Counted from the stretch's first letter, positions 48,901 to 62,555 are shown. The stretch is DNA of 64,000 nt from Dillenia suffruticosa (GCA_033439265.1 JAVTVX010000019.1:15588039-15652038); one strand, 5' to 3'. Translations and numbers: made by a program. Notes: generated from the letters alone by a model not told the origin.

Positions 48901-51797
48901 TAAGATAATAGTTCCTTCGAGTATGCAACAAATTACTTCGTCCTTAAAAGCACTTTCTAATGATTTCCTGCCTGCACCAGTGACTTGGCCTTGTTCATCA
49001 AACGTAGCTATTTTTTTCATCTTGTTGTAGCTATTTTTTTTTTCATCTTGACGGCTTGGAGAAATAAAGAGACTGAACTCTCCTTTCTCAATATAGTTTG
49101 AATGACGGAGACCGCTTTTATACTGCTTACCTTAAGTCTGGAGTATATCAAACAGGAAATACATATCCAGTTGAACATGATGAAGATAACAACAGAGTAG
49201 AGATATCCAGTTGAACATGATGAAGATAACAACAGAGTAGAGACAGTACATCCAGTAGTATATGATGATGATAACACTAGAGTAGCAAATGTTCTCTCAA
49301 TCTTAGTGCAACTGAAGTTACATCAGAACAATACATTACAGCAAAGTTAACAAGCCAAGTGCAATAGTGACCAGGCTTAAGAAGTAAAATAAATAAATAA
49401 ATAAAGACAGAAGTTCACCTTCCAGATTCTGCATCTGTCAGAAAGAGAATCCACACCCTGATCCAAAGCTAATAATGAATTTCTTTGATTAACAGTGCAA
49501 GCATCTCTAAATCCACCATCTTTTTCTATACACTCTAGAAGAGTATCCAGCTCTTTAACCATCTCTTTAACCTGAATGAATTTAGACACTAAATTTAAAT
49601 AAGATACACACTGGACATGCATCTGTTTCCACCAAAATATACAACTTTCATTCCCAAGTAAAAGGTGTAGCAGTGAAAAATAAATAACAAAGGAACACTA
49701 CAAGCACCAAAAGGGTATGAATACATAACAATATCATCAGCAGAAAACAGAAAGAATGTCCAAATCTTTAGAAATGTATGGCAAGAGCTTATAATATTGA
49801 GTGAGGTCTACACCATAAGAAATGTACCGGTTTATGAACAGCTCAAGGATAGAAAAACAAATTCACTATAACTTTGAACTCCCTGCCTGCCCATGAAATA
49901 GAAAAAACAAGTCCCATAGCTGCTCCTATACATAACCCACACCCACCGCAACAAAGATGCATAAAATAATAGAATACAAATCATGTTTAAGGGCACCACA
50001 TGAGTATGTCTTTCTATGGTCTCCACTAATTTTTTCAAATTGTCATCTTGCTTTGTGTATGCTAAAGTTTCAGCCATTTTCCTCTGTTTCCTTCACTGCA
50101 GTTGTAACAAAGATATTCCTGTGGTTCTTTTACATTTTTCTTTTAAAACATGTGATTAATAAGGTAAAAAGGTCTCTACTATATGCATGTCATAAAGTGT
50201 CAAGGCCAAAAGGTTAAAATTTGCAGTACTAGCATCTTAGGATCTATGTGTTCACGACCATAAAAAGATCCACAAGAACAAGAAGCTGAAATGCAACTAA
50301 TAACTCAGAATACAAGAACTGATCCAAACCAAATTAATGAACTACAAAGTTATGGACTTCAACTCATGCATTTCAGAATGAGATGTTAAAAATCCAATAG
50401 GTGGCAGCCATGAGTAAGTATTACATTGCCGAACTTTTTTGACAAGTTTGGTTCTGTATTCAGCATCACGGCTGGTGTTTCTGCAGAATCTTCTTTTATG
50501 TGCCGACCCACAGAGTGGGAATTTCTCCCTGCTTGCAATCCTTCTCTTAAATCTCTCTGTCCTCCACTTTGGACTGTTCTACTGGAAGCAAAGGCAGGAG
50601 CAAGTGAGCGAGAACCAGACTTTAAATTGAAAAGCTTTCCAGCAGGGGCTACGGAAGCATTTCCAGCTCCCTCAACCGAAGTATCTTCAGATTTTCTACC
50701 ATAAAGTGAAGGTGAAAATAGAGATCTAGCATCAGCATCTTTTGCAAGTGTCACTTCCCCACCCAAGAGTGCTTGAGTTGAACCAATTTGAGGAATAGAA
50801 CGTTTTATATTCCCAATAAAATTTTTACTCGCCTCAGAAAACTTATGAAGACCTCTGTTGTATGTCAAAACTGATGCATCAGTTGCAGCTCCAATCATGG
50901 AAGATTCGGATGAAGATCCAACTCCTGCAGTTCTTTGAGTTTCTACCCTGCCAAAATCACTAGTGGCAGGACCAGAACTCTCTCCAAAAGTATTCAAAGA
51001 TGACTGCAGCATATTTGCAGCTCCACCATTGATGAGTTCAGATTCTGTCTCTGGCCCGCCTTCAACTGTCCTTGAATTTATCAAAGCCTCTTTCTGAACC
51101 AAAGAAGTGATTGCCTTTGGAAATGTTTGATCAGCTATAGAACTGGCCTTCAGAGACGTGCTCAACTCAGAAGGCATAGAAATATTCTTTGTGGAAACTG
51201 TACCAGATTCATTAAGATTAAGTTCCTTATTGTCCAACTCCTTTGAGTGGAATCTCAAAGCAACCTGTTCAACTTGCTTTTCCCGCAATTCAGATGAAAC
51301 TGTCAACGGCTCAGAACTCTGATGTCCCACTGGACAACTACCTTCTGCCACATTGGAGAGGGAAGAAGCAACCTTGGTTGAGACTGGAGCTTCTTTGTTG
51401 CTATATCAAGGTTAATCCAATATACTATGAAATCAGTGCAGAATATAGTAATAAAAGAAAATTTTAGCAACACTGACAGAGCTTAGAATCTCACATAGGA
51501 AAACAGGCACAATTCTAAATTCTAAGGCAAAAAAAAAAGGTGGGCACCAGAGATAGTAGAAGTACCCTGCAACATGGAACATGCTAAGTTTTCCATCACA
51601 TGTAAGACATAAAAGGACGCAATATGGCCAAAGCTCTCTAGGATCCTCGGTTTCAACTGTAACTTTCACTTTCTCATAAACGGAAACATTGTCAACGCAA
51701 AGCCCCAAGACAAAATTATCATCACCATTATCTGAGGCAAAAGAAGATAAATTAAGTAAAACTTTCAGCAAGTCTAATAACAAACAGTCAGACAAAT

Positions 51798-51840
<43 letters not shown>

Positions 51841-54800
51841 GTGTAGTTGCATGCATGTCACTAAATTCATTCAATTTTGAAAAAGAACAATTAACTTAAA
51901 ATTCGAGGACAAAAACAGAAGTAAATTTGTTGCTTAGATCTGCTTAAATTGTCCCCCCCTGTAGCTAGATGAAGACACCATTGAATAATAAGTATATTCT
52001 ATATCACTTTGTTTACCTGCAGGAGGCAAAATATAATTAAGCAACCACAAAAAAAAAAAATACAAAAACAAAAAAAAACACACACACACACACACATGAT
52101 TTCAGTATGTCATCCAGGGAAGCACCTTGAAGCTCAATTCTCGGATTCCACTTGTCTAGCCCAAATTCAAGCATCACAGCATCCTTATTCTCATCATCCA
52201 CTGACCAGCCAAACAATACAATGTGCTGATCTACGTTCTTTCTGTTGGCAGTGATTGCAATCTCGCTGTGGTCAAAGAAAACAAAAAAGTTCAATTAGAT
52301 ATTAGCGTTATTTGTCATTAAGGTCGACAACAAGAGAAAGCACTGATCATTGACAGAATAACTTCCAATGGAGCGATGGCATATAACAAGTTCCATATGC
52401 CATGTCTCATTTAGCAGCAGCGTAAACTATTTAATTTTAGCACAATTTATTGGGATATTTCTCTCTATCTCACTCTCTCAACAAAAAGAGGCATCAAGAA
52501 GGTGCAAATTGCAGAATCATAGGGAAAAAGAGGGGATCTACTAAAATGAATGACATCAAATCATCAGCAAAAATGTAATAGGCTGCATATCAACAAGCTC
52601 TAATTGTGTTTTCTCCAAGACAGAAAAATTCACACCCGGCCTTATCCCTCCAAACTTACAAAAGTAATTAAGTGGGAAAAAAAGAGTTTCTTCTCAGCTG
52701 CATAGCCTAACACCACTACAAGCCCATAACCAATCAAACAAGGCCTAGAAAGAACATATATGACATGTGGGAGAAGAAAATGTCCATAATCACAATTCTT
52801 ACCCTACCCTGATGCAGAAGAAAATTATCCCCACAATTTTGCACAAAACAATCCCCCCTGCCCAAAAAAAAATGTAAATTTCCAAGCCAAAATCCTCACC
52901 TAGACAACCACCCAGACAACAAGCCGAACCATAAATTAATGATGCCTACAGAATAACTTTATACAGAAACTATCAGTTTTCTTACCTGTTTATAGGAAAT
53001 AATAATAGTCTCTGTGCATCCTTCAAGAACTCAACATTCCACTAAACACCCCCTCCAAGATTCTTATTATGACCTAACATGTGATTCCATGTCTCTGGCA
53101 AAGGCAAAAATCTCTAGGATCTGGTAACTGTAAACAGTTACATCAAGCATCAAAGCAAAAGCCAACAGATCCATTGCCAACCCTAAAAGCCATAGGATAA
53201 TGTCATTCCTACTGCTTTTAATGGTTTTCCACTCACCTAAGCTATAAGCCCTCTGGGCTCCTTTGAGACTCAAGTTCGATACTGCTACAAATGTCTAGCA
53301 AAGCCCTTCAAGGTTGATCTTTCTCCACTATAATTCTCCCCAGCATTTCCACAACAAAACTACACTAAACTCAACCAGACTTCTACTCCTCAAGGCTACC
53401 TCCATGAGGCACATTTAGTTCTATCACAACTCCCAATTAATGTGGGAATAGTATCAAAATGGGCCAACCAGTGAGAACTCCTCACCAAGAGGGACAAAAC
53501 CATGAGGCCTTCAAGCCCATGAAGGCAATACTTTGATGTATTAGAGTTCGGCATTTTACAAATGGTACCAAAATGATACGCCAACTGAAAATGGAAGACC
53601 AAGTGCTGCACAAGGCAAAGTGTTAAATTGTGCACACTATCTCTTCAACCTATATGAGACAAAGTGTTATAGAGTGGCATCCACCTATTGAGCTTGTAGG
53701 AATCATCTTTAGATTTTGCATCTCTTAGTCATGGAATCTGGAATTATATGAAACAATTCTGATGAGGATTTATTACTATCAGTGGAGGAATTTTAACATT
53801 CATTTGCCAAACATAGTTCAGTTCCACTCGTTATGATCCAAAAAGAAGCCTAGAGTTAAAGTACTCAGATGAAAGTAATATCAAGATAGAAGACCACCTT
53901 GGAATTAATACCAAGAGAGGTGACCACCTCAAACATCCTCAGTTTGAGTTGCACTGGGCAACTGTTTAGATAACACAAACAATACTCTGATGAATTGGAG
54001 TGCATGTTGCTAAACCAACAGTTCTCTCTCTCTCTCTTCATTTTGAATTGCATATACTCTTTCTCTTGGTACATGTGTTATGTGTCATCAAACATGATTT
54101 TTAATCAGGAAGAGTAAATAAATTTAAATTAAGAGAGGAAGAGAACGAGGAGAAAACAGAGATTTAGTTTAAAATATTCTGACAACTTCTCTTTTGGTTA
54201 GAAAAGTCATACTATTTATATTAAACAATAGGCATGCGAAAAAATTTGCCATGTGGTCAGACTAAGTAAATTTATTCCTAAACTAATGGTGGATTGACAA
54301 CTTATAATTATGATAACTGACTACTGCTACTCCAGCAATTAATCTAAAGATCAATTCTTTTACTATCAGAGGTTGGGAAGGATGGACTGACATCAGATAC
54401 ATAAGTTGCATATTGATCTCATGCTTTGTATTGATGAAGCCTGACTTCCACAATCATTGTTACCTTTTGTATTTAATTGCCAAAGGCCTCTCGGCCTAAT
54501 GGTACATTCCCTCACTCCCTAAAAAACGGACAGACTTTGAATCTCCCCTATTCCAAAAATCAACCAAGCACTAATTAAAAAAAAAAAGAGTGTTTAATTG
54601 AACCTTCCAATCCATTTTAGAAGATACCGAAAGGGGCGGATCCAAGTGATGGACAACTCAATTTTCTAGGGATGAGTATGAGACAATCATGTCATTCATA
54701 TAATATTGAGCTCTCCTGAAATTTTTTGGGAATGATTCAAAAAGGGAATTGGAATTAAATATTAAATTAATTTTAAATTTTAAATTAAAAAACTATGTTA

Positions 54801-57109
54801 GATTATACTTACCAACTTTATAATTATTTTCTAGTAAAACATAAGAAATATTTACAAATTAATTTACATTATTTACCTTTCTAAGTTTTTATTAGTAAAA
54901 AATTAATCATATTTACAAAGATATATACTAACATTATATCATCGTTCTCTTGTAGAAGAAATATATATTTACAACAAAGAAAATGCTTCATATTTCAATA
55001 CAAGATTTTGAGTTTGATTTTTCTCTTTTATTGTTTTTTCGACAGTTTTCACTCCCCCTCATTCCCACCTCCTCACTTGGAAAGCCACAATAGCAGCATC
55101 TGATTCCCAATAAATGCACTTTTCTAAAACTCACTTGACATGCCCAAAATGTTTGGAATCAGAATGGACAGAAATGATTCCAATTCCTTTGTCCCACTTC
55201 CTGTAATCCAAATGAGGCCTTAGAATTTTCACATGTCCATAAAAAGTTACACAGTTCGCCCCCTCAAAAGATTTATGCTTGCACATGCACCCTTTAAATC
55301 CTATTCTAGATCTGTCTCTGTACACACACACACATATACTTGTATATAATCGCATGCATGTAAGCAACATACATAATAGAGTACAATATAACATTATATT
55401 TATACTAATACACAAACAGAAGCCACCTTTTTAAATCCAAATTTAAAATTTTTAAAAATCAACTTAGTTTCTCCTAGAACTTACTCCTTATTACTTCTCT
55501 TTCTATGGGCTCCGAAAATACACACACTCCCTCTCTATTGGCCTTCCACGTTTTTCTGGTTGACAAGTAAATAAAGAAAGCTCCCCTATAATTTCATCGC
55601 TCTCCCACCCGCCCAAAAAAATCTCACTTTCCTATTTTTCCGCACTTCACATTTCCAACTCTATTCTGCCCTGTATAACTGGTTACAAATATAAATTTTA
55701 AATTTAATTTCTACCAACAATTGTTTGTTCTCTCCAAACAACCACATCATTTCTTCTCCATCCCTTTAAAAATCCAAACAACTGAAGGGAAAAAGAAAAT
55801 AGCAACATAACACTTGGTAAAATCTAACTGTTATGGGAACCCAATCAACAACCTCCAGATCTCGCACTTTTTTCCTCACAACAAATTAATTGATAAGTCC
55901 CACTTTCTTTTTGATTTGGTCTTTTGTTTTTGTTTCTGTTTGCTTATCAGCATTTTTCATTGTCGTTGATTGATGCCAAAATGAATGCAATTACTGTATC
56001 TGAATGATTAAGCATTTGCAAAATGGAACACTATGCATTCATAGCATGTGCCTAGTAATTTAGTATCATATATATGAAAACTCAATTGTACAAGTACAAA
56101 GAAAAAAAATGGAGGAACAAGAGCGGGAGTAATACTGACAAAAAGGAAGCAAGTAATAATAAATATAGCACAATGGTTACCATCGGTCTAAGTAGCACAA
56201 AAGCAAATACGGGCCAGATCCAAAGGGAACACTATCATCAAGGACATCAGGATAGACATCACTGAAGGATAACACAACTGGCTTAGTTGAAGCCTGCAAA
56301 GGAAAAAGCAAAAAAAATGAATCAGCATTAGAACAGATATACTTGATATTTGTGGGGAATACAGAATGAACTTTGTTTTTGAATTATTCACAGCATATAA
56401 TTATAAATGTTCCCAAGTCTCTCCGGTCTGAATCCCACTCAAATTTTCAAACTTTGAAAAGTAGACTGTTTACTTGAAGTTCAAAAAACACAGTACAGGC
56501 CATTCCTACAAAAATTACTTTTCGTTAAAGGGTCCATAATCCATTGTCAAAATGCAATCTTTATTCTATATAACTAGAAACTGATTCCATAGAATTAGGT
56601 TTTTGTTAGTTTTGAATTCACAAAATTCATTAACAGGGATACTTACTCTTCGACTGAAAGAACCCCTATTTCAATCATGAGATATGAATTCTCTTCACCT
56701 CAAGCTACCAAAGAGGACATTTCTTCTCAAACCAAGGAGTGGCAGCACCAGAACTCTAGCTATATTCCTTAAGTATCAACATGAATATATGGGCTATCTA
56801 TAATGAAAATGTGATGGCTAATAAAGCCTTGAAAAGGTCAAAACGCCATTCAATTAACCAATGAATCCCATCTACTTTTGGCCATCCACTTTTGCAGTTC
56901 AATACATGTAAGCAATTACAGAGAGAGATTAAAAAAATGCTATTACAAATGACAATACATTTTGTCATGTGCAGCAATACTTACATCTATATCTTTGCCA
57001 TCCTTGCTTGTGATTATTTGGACTAGGTAGCTTTCCTCTGTGCCATCATCCGTAAGCTGAAAGCATCCAACAATAATTGAATCACGGCGAACCCACCTGA
57101 CAGAATCCA
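39980..57109 (-). CDS. NUP214: Nuclear pore complex protein NUP214 (LNO1-like), N-terminus not in window
   Basis: A cytoplasmic-face nucleoporin that takes part in mRNA export. Thirteen exons in phase, 5' to 3': 56985-57109, 56181-56293, 52126-52265, 51566-51731, 50425-51400, 49419-49571, 48016-48073, 44935-45068, 44739-44860, 44147-44498, 42462-42657, 40489-42357, 39980-40101; about 1,507 codons. The first four encode the late beta-propeller ([39 protein letters not shown]). A Ser/Thr-rich linker follows, then a coiled-coil part ([65 protein letters not shown]). The 1.9 kb exon encodes a Ser/Pro/Thr-rich region ending in FG/GF repeats, and the chain ends [12 protein letters not shown]. The propeller's first half (about 300 residues in relatives) was not found right of 57109. 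The 3' exons are the most certain. Confidence 0.94.
42658..44146 (-). other. NUP214 intron of 1.5 kb
   Basis: No gene or transposon recognised; a short C9/A9 run lies at about 43833-43850. Confidence 0.55.
45257..46330. repeat. Diverged local duplication in NUP214 intron
   Basis: TGCAAGTTCAAGAAGCT with downstream AAATGCAAATGG and CTTTTTGGCAGAT occurs at about 45328-45400 and again at about 45621-45690. CATTAAAAGCTGGATCCAA occurs at about 45501 and 46310. The repeat offset is about 290 bp for the first pair. Confidence 0.7.
47250..47720 (+). mobile_element. L1-type LINE fragment in NUP214 intron
   Basis: On the + strand, antisense to NUP214, broken frames match the linker of plant L1 ORF2 after [22 protein letters not shown]-like and GDSLFF stretches, then [18 protein letters not shown], parallel to FFRNLNDRKAVEFPYL at 59.9 kb. 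5' truncated with several frameshifts and stops. Confidence 0.6.
49163..49283. repeat. 40 bp tandem repeat, two exact copies plus a diverged third
   Basis: ATATCCAGTTGAACATGATG with its following 20 bp is repeated exactly at 49163-49202 and 49203-49242; a third unit (about 49250-49283) is diverged. It lies in a NUP214 intron. Confidence 0.9.
51800..51837. repeat. (AT)n microsatellite
   Basis: About 38 bp, in a NUP214 intron, about 70 bp upstream (gene sense) of the 51566-51731 exon. Confidence 0.9.
54480..54589 (+). mobile_element. tRNA-like SINE with target duplication
   Basis: Bounded by GTATTTAATTG (54469-54479) and GTGTTTAATTG (54590-54600). The body has GGCCTAATGGTACA (A-box-like) and GACTTTGAATCTCC (B-box-like) and ends in an A-run. 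Confidence 0.7.
54632..55325. mobile_element. Possible hAT-like non-autonomous DNA transposon remnant
   Basis: The left end, AGGGGCGGATCCAAG, and the reverse complement of the right end, AGAGACAGATCTAGAA, are imperfect inverted repeats. They resemble the CAGRGGCGGATCTAGG type ends common in plant transposons. No transposase coding and no clear target duplication were seen. Confidence 0.3.
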
Positions 57110-58467
57110 CTATTGGAGATTTTAAGAATGAGTTAATGTAAAAATAAATAAGTAAATACATAAATAAAGTTGTAAAGAGAAGAAATATCAATTCTAAGAA
57201 CATAATATTAGCATGTAACAAAAGTATGGTGTCAAAGATATCAATTCTAAGAACATAATATTAACATGTAACAAAAGTATGGTGTCAAATCAACTCCATG
57301 CACAGTATTATTGTCAAAAAACATGCTCCCACTAACAACAATAACTGAATCACTGCCCCTTGCAACCAGATATATGCAATTAAAAAACAATATATGTATG
57401 CACTAAAATAGTCAAACACATATTTAAGGATTGCCAATCCATAAGTCAATATAAGGACAACATTTTGGCAATAACACAAAAGAATGCTGAGTGCGCATAG
57501 AAAGCCTTGAGAATTTTGAAAAAGCTCAAAGGTTTTCTGTTCAAGCAATTGTTAAGATATAATCTAATAGAACACCTTGCTCCCCAAGTTTGAACTTTTG
57601 GAATAAATAATTGTTTCAGAAATTAAATATGGTATTTGAGAAGAAAATCCACAGTTCGAGTCTTACCAATCCCTTTTACACCCTATTTTGTATTTTATGT
57701 GTCTGCCGCCCTTTTATGAGTTGTGTCCAGCCCATGAGTTGTGTCCAGCCCATGTATGACGAGGAGCATCGAGGTTCTGAAGTAGATGGTTGCTTTCATA
57801 AATTTAAGAGCAATGATGCGAGTTTTGTCAAAATTGCTTTAGGATGGCTATTTTGGTGCACTTGATTGGAAGGAAAGAACTTGAATTCTTCAAGACTAAA
57901 TCCCCTTCATTTCACTTTATTTTAGTGGGCGACAATTGTTTAATTTTCCTTAGCTCATGTTTTTTTCTTCTTCGTTGAACCTTATTTCATATTTTTAAAC
58001 ATCTAAAGTTGTCTCCACCAGAAAAACAGCTCAAGCATTTCACTGCTCAACACAAGAACCATGTGGCATAGTTGCTAGATTAATCAATACAGCTCAGTTA
58101 GGCAATGGTGTAGCAAGCCAATAGCATTATTTTCAGTTGGATATTGGAGCCCTACGTGGCTGGTCTCACAATGCTTTGATTAGCAATGTTCGAATATCTT
58201 GTGGTGTGGCAATGCGAAAGAGATTTGAGGGGATGGAAGGCTTTTTCTATTTTACTTTTTTTCTCTTTTTTTTTTTTTCCTAAAGATCTCCTTTTGGCAT
58301 GAGGCTTGGGGTGACTCCAAATCTCTAAAATATCATTTCCCCAAGTTTCTTGAAGCTTGAGGGCATCTTTAGTTTCTTTGAATGATTACAAGAAATGAGT
58401 GTCAAAATGGAGGGGTAAAGATATGGTGGTGCAGGGGGATTCCCCAACAGGATAGTTTTCCCTAAGA
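57110..58467. other. Sequence right of the last NUP214 exon found
   Basis: About 57185-57290 is a tandem duplication with a 53 bp unit (TATCAATTCTAAGAACATAA in both). An 18 bp unit, ATGAGTTGTGTCCAGCCC, is doubled at about 57716-57751. If NUP214 is complete, this is intron. Confidence 0.5.
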
Positions 58468-58680
58468 TATAAACAACAACCAACAACAACAACAAAAATA
58501 TATATATAATATGTTAGTTTAATTTGTGCGGATTTTTCTACACCACTCATTCCTATCCAAGGTCATCTTCTCATCTAAGTCTTTAACTATCATGTCTTCA
58601 CGAATAACTTGTATCCAAGTTTTCAGCAGTCTACCTTTACAGATCTCCTATATTTAAGTTCTCGATTCTCCTATAACTTA
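58468..58680 (-). mobile_element. RTE-type LINE 3' fragment
   Basis: Matches the 62.1-62.3 kb copy (GCGGATTTTTCTAC, CTATCCAAGGTCATCTTCTC, GTTCTCGATTCTCC). AAC-rich sequence at its left end fits the trinucleotide tail of plant RTE elements. Confidence 0.65.
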
Positions 58681-58799
58681 TTTGCAAGTAGGTAAATACA
58701 AGAGATATGAAGTCCTTCCCTTGGAATATGGTTCCAAAAACTACTTCAGCCCCAAAAAGAGGCTTTCGTCACCTAGGATGCAACTTGGGCAAAGAACTA

Positions 58800-59055
58800 G
58801 GGATGAAGCCAAAAAATTATTTTAATCGGGACGAAGTACAAAGTGGGGGCAGACGTTATAATTTTCTAAAAATAAACAACATTGTAAAGGATTTTAGTGA
58901 TAATTTTAAGATTTTTAGTGATATGATTTTCAATGGCATTTCTAAGGCGTTTAATAGCATTTTTTTAAATGCTGGCTAAAAATATATACATAAAAATACT
59001 TTCCCCAAATTGCAGTGGAGGCAGATGTCCCCACTCTCCCCTTAATGGCTTCACC
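58800..59055. other. Possible MITE-like segment
   Basis: GGGATGAAGCCAA near the left and, in reverse complement, GGTGAAGCCATTA near the right are imperfect inverted ends about 250 bp apart. Internal GGGGGCAGA-type motifs recur. Not enough for a firm call. Confidence 0.2.
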
Positions 59056-59739
59056 ACCAGAAGCAACCCAACTGAAGACCATCTTTAAAGATTAGGGTTG
59101 GCAGTGTCAGTGATTAATCAATGCATGCTTTGCCAGCAAAAGCTCAAGTTTGTAGATCATTTACTTCTTCATCGCACCTAGACGTAGTGCTTTGCGACCA
59201 AGTTCTTCAGATTAGCTGGGTGACTGCAAACTTGGTGGAGAGTGGCCTTTGGGCATATTGATGATTCCTCCGGCAATTCTAAGGCTGGTTCAAAAGGAGT
59301 GTAAGTCGAGGGTTTCTTTTTTCGGGATTATATTATCTATAGTTTGCTGAAAATTTTGTTTTTGTTGAAAGCTCTATAAATGCCCACGTCTTAAACAAGT
59401 GGAGGTTATGACTTTCTAACCACTACTTACCTTCTATATAGGTCACAGTACATCTCATTTGACAAGAGAGAATAAAATATATGTTCTATCCCCCAATCAT
59501 TAGTGAGCCTTGAAGTAATATTCAATCAATTCCTCTCACATTATAAATATAAATAATACTTGGTGCAAATTTACTGTGCATTGGACAGTAGCTTAAACAA
59601 CAACATTTGGTTCTCATTAGGCAAAAACATACTCCATCTCTCTCCATCACAACCATAACATCCACCACTCATCTTTCACTTTATCTCCGGTGGTCTTATT
59701 AGACCCTCTCAGCAATAGGTCCCCGGCAATCACAAGTGT

Positions 59740-60175
59740 TATTATCTCCACCACGATGGTCAAATTCTAATCTTTGGGTGGATCTGAGAATTCTTTCTTC
59801 CCCTTGTCTTTATAGGTTAACCTGGCTCCTGTTTGAGATTTCTATAATTGGGAGGGGAATTCATCTTTTTTCAGATCTCCATTTCTTTAGGAATCTTAAC
59901 GATAGAAAAGCTGTTGAGTTTCCTTATTTAATTTCTCTCCTTCATATTTCTCATACTGCAGTTCAGAGTCTTGATTCTTCAGGGGGTTTTACGATGAGAA
60001 GAGTGACTAAAGAGCAATTATACATTAGTTATTTTCGGCTTTGTATTCTTTTGTTTTTCCAAGGATTTCTTATTTTTAGAAGTTTTTGTATATTCTATCT
60101 TCAGCAAATATATGCTTCTTTTTCTATCCCAAAAAAAATTTTGAAATCCAATTTTGCTTCTGAACAATTATAGGC
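59740..60175 (+). mobile_element. L1-type LINE fragment
   Basis: A long open stretch reads PCLYRLTWLLFEISIIGRG, FFRNLNDRKAVEFPYLISLL and SLDSSGGF, the typical post-RT linker of plant L1 ORF2. The same linker type occurs in the introns at 8.9 kb and 47.6 kb. Confidence 0.65.
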
Positions 60176-61774
60176 CTATTTCCTAGACATCTTGGTGGTC
60201 TTCACCTCCAATCCTCACAGCCTCAGCAATTCCATTGTTGCCAGAGAATCTCAGAACAAGAAATGACGATATGAATGATGACATGGTCTTGCTTCAAGTG
60301 GTGGTGCTTGACAAGGTCAATGATGTGGGGCTCAAAAAGCAAATGTGGCAATGGTGGTGGCTCGGCATGGTTCTAGAGAGAGATAAGTGATGATAAATGT
60401 GGTGGTGACTGGTGTTGATAGTGGCGCTTAATGGTGAGGTGGCTGGGTTTTGGCTTTGGGAGATTTTGGGGAAGAATTCAATTTATGGAAAAAGAAATAT
60501 TATAAGGAAAAGGTAGAATGTACAAAGACTCCAAAGATAAGAAATCCTTGAAAAAAAAAACAAAGAAAGAAATACAAACAAAGCAAAAGGAGAATTATAC
60601 CCCAAACCAGAATAAAACCCTGGGACTACCATCCACACCAACAATTAAAACTTGATATAAACCCACAAAGAATGGGAACAAATAATTTCAATCAAGGTTA
60701 GCAATTCCCTTTTCCAAACAGCCAAGCTTGCCATTCTCCAACCACATACAACTCACTTAAACTGCCCCAGTGTGAATCCAAAAAAGACTCCTTACCTCCC
60801 CTCAACTATTTATTTTCCCCAGGAAACATAGACAAGAAGATCAGGATTTCACTTCTCTGAGGACAACAGCTTCAGACAACCTCAAATCTAATTTGTCAAT
60901 AGGAGATTATTCACAGCTTCCCCATATTATTTTGTCTAACAGTAATTACGGGGCTTTACCCAAGATTACATTTTGGGCATCATTCTGAAACTCCTTTCCC
61001 AAGATTGAATCAGCTGACTGTACCTCTTCAAGAAAGCCCCCGTCGTCTGATTCACTTGTAATATCATTCCCAATTTCCATAATTTCTTCCAAAAGCATTT
61101 CATTCTCAGATCAGACCCCATCACCCTCTGTTTCTCTATATCCAAACCAAACCCAGAAAACCTCTCAAACTCATGTTCTGCCCGTACAATCAGATTCATC
61201 TACACATTTTTTTTATTCAACTGTTCACTACGAAAACTGCAATGATCAACCCTTTCGGACAAGTGACTGCTTAACACCTCCCTTTCTAGAACCATGTTTT
61301 AACCTTAGCAAACCTGCTCCGATTTCATCCCAGCATTACTTTTTCGTGACTCCCAGGACCTTTTGTTCTCCTCTTCATATTCAGAACACCTGTGGCAATT
61401 AAACCCGAATCTTTGACCAGCGTTGATGTCAAATAACAAGCCTCCTCCAATGGAAGACCTTCACCTACAACCTTTTCTAACCCCCCCCCCCTTCAACTGC
61501 ATTTCAACTCCAAATTCAGCCTCACACCAGACATCAACTATTAGTGCATCATTCCTATCATAAGAAACAAGAGAAGACTGATCCAACCTTAGCTTCTGCA
61601 CTTTGGACCCAGTGAAACCCATTAAAACAGAATGCCCATTAGATGACCGATTAGTCTCCTTCTCCCTGGATGAATAATCTACTGGAACAACAAATCCATT
61701 TCTGCATTTTATTTTTTTTTCCTTGCATCTGTTTAATAGATCTATTTCTATTTAAAATGTTTTAATATAATAAT
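60176..61774 (-). mobile_element. Probable degraded LINE coding remnant and flanks
   Basis: On the - strand about 60960-61735, frame-shifting stretches of coding-like sequence (VVPVDYSSREKETNRSS, MGFTGSKVQKLRLDQSS, LLEEIMEIGNDITSESDDG) resemble the ORF1 C-terminal or inter-ORF region of plant L1 elements. The left part (60176-60700) has GGTGGTGG-rich sequence and no recognised gene. Confidence 0.3.
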
Positions 61775-62555
61775 TTACAACAACAAACTGCGTCTTTATC
61801 CCAGCATTAAGGGTCCACCATTTGAGAGATAAATTTGAAGGTGATTAAAAAAATATATAAGTACATAAAAATAAGAAAAAAATAAATAGTAAAAAAATAA
61901 AAATAAAACAAAAACAAAAATAAATAAATAGATAAATATACAACAACAACAACAACAAACTAAACCTTAATTCCAATAGTTTGGGACCGGCCATTTGAGA
62001 GACAAATATGAAGATAATTAAAATAAATAAATAAATACAAAAATAAATGAATTAAGAAAAATAATAATAATAAATAAATATATATATACAAAAATAAAAA
62101 TGAAATAATATTATATAATATAAAATATGATAGTTTAATTTATGCGGATTTTTCTACGCAAATCATTCCTATCCAAAATCATCTTTTCGTCTAAATTCTT
62201 AACTATCATATCTTTACGGATAATTTGCATCTAAATTTTTAGCGGTCTACCCCTACGTTTATCTAGATCTCCTATATATAAGTTCTCGGTTCTCCTAATC
62301 GGAGCCTCCATGGGTCTTCTTTGTACATGTCCAAACCATGTCAGACGACACTCTTGCATCTTATCCACAATTGAACTAACTCCCAATTCATTACAAATCT
62401 CTTCATTTCTAATTCTATCTCATTTAATTTTGCCACACATCTATCTAACCATTCTCGTTTCTGCTACGATTATTTTTTGTTCTTGTTGTTATTTAATAAC
62501 CCAACACTCAATATCATACAATAGTGCAGGTCTAACCGTCCTCATTCCTATCTAA
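61775..62555 (-). mobile_element. RTE-type LINE, ORF2 C-terminus and 3' end
   Basis: The - strand of 62125-62555 encodes, with a few breaks, the C-terminal end of plant RTE ORF2: RPALLYDIEC, AETRMVRWMCGKIK, RIRNEEICNELGV, IVDKMQECRLTWFGHVQRRP and DLDKRRGRPLKIWMQIIRKD-like stretches. To the left, a 3' end with GGGACCGGCCATTTGAGAG precedes CAA repeats (about 61940-61960), a known RTE tail form. A second, partial 3' end with its own CAA run is at about 61775-61850. AAATA-rich repeats lie between. Confidence 0.75.

Larger units (their letters stand above)
52266..56180 (-). other. NUP214 intron of 3.9 kb
   Basis: Holds a SINE (54480-54589) and a possible DNA transposon remnant (about 54632-55325), described separately. 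The rest is AT-rich without recognised coding. Confidence 0.55.

Noticed and set aside
49997-50083. Possible extra NUP214 exon (- strand, [17 protein letters not shown]...)
   Set aside because: It is open and coiled-coil-like, but joining the flanking exons directly gives [13 protein letters not shown], which matches the family as I remember it. Its best 5' acceptor is followed by an in-frame stop, so a weaker internal acceptor would be needed.
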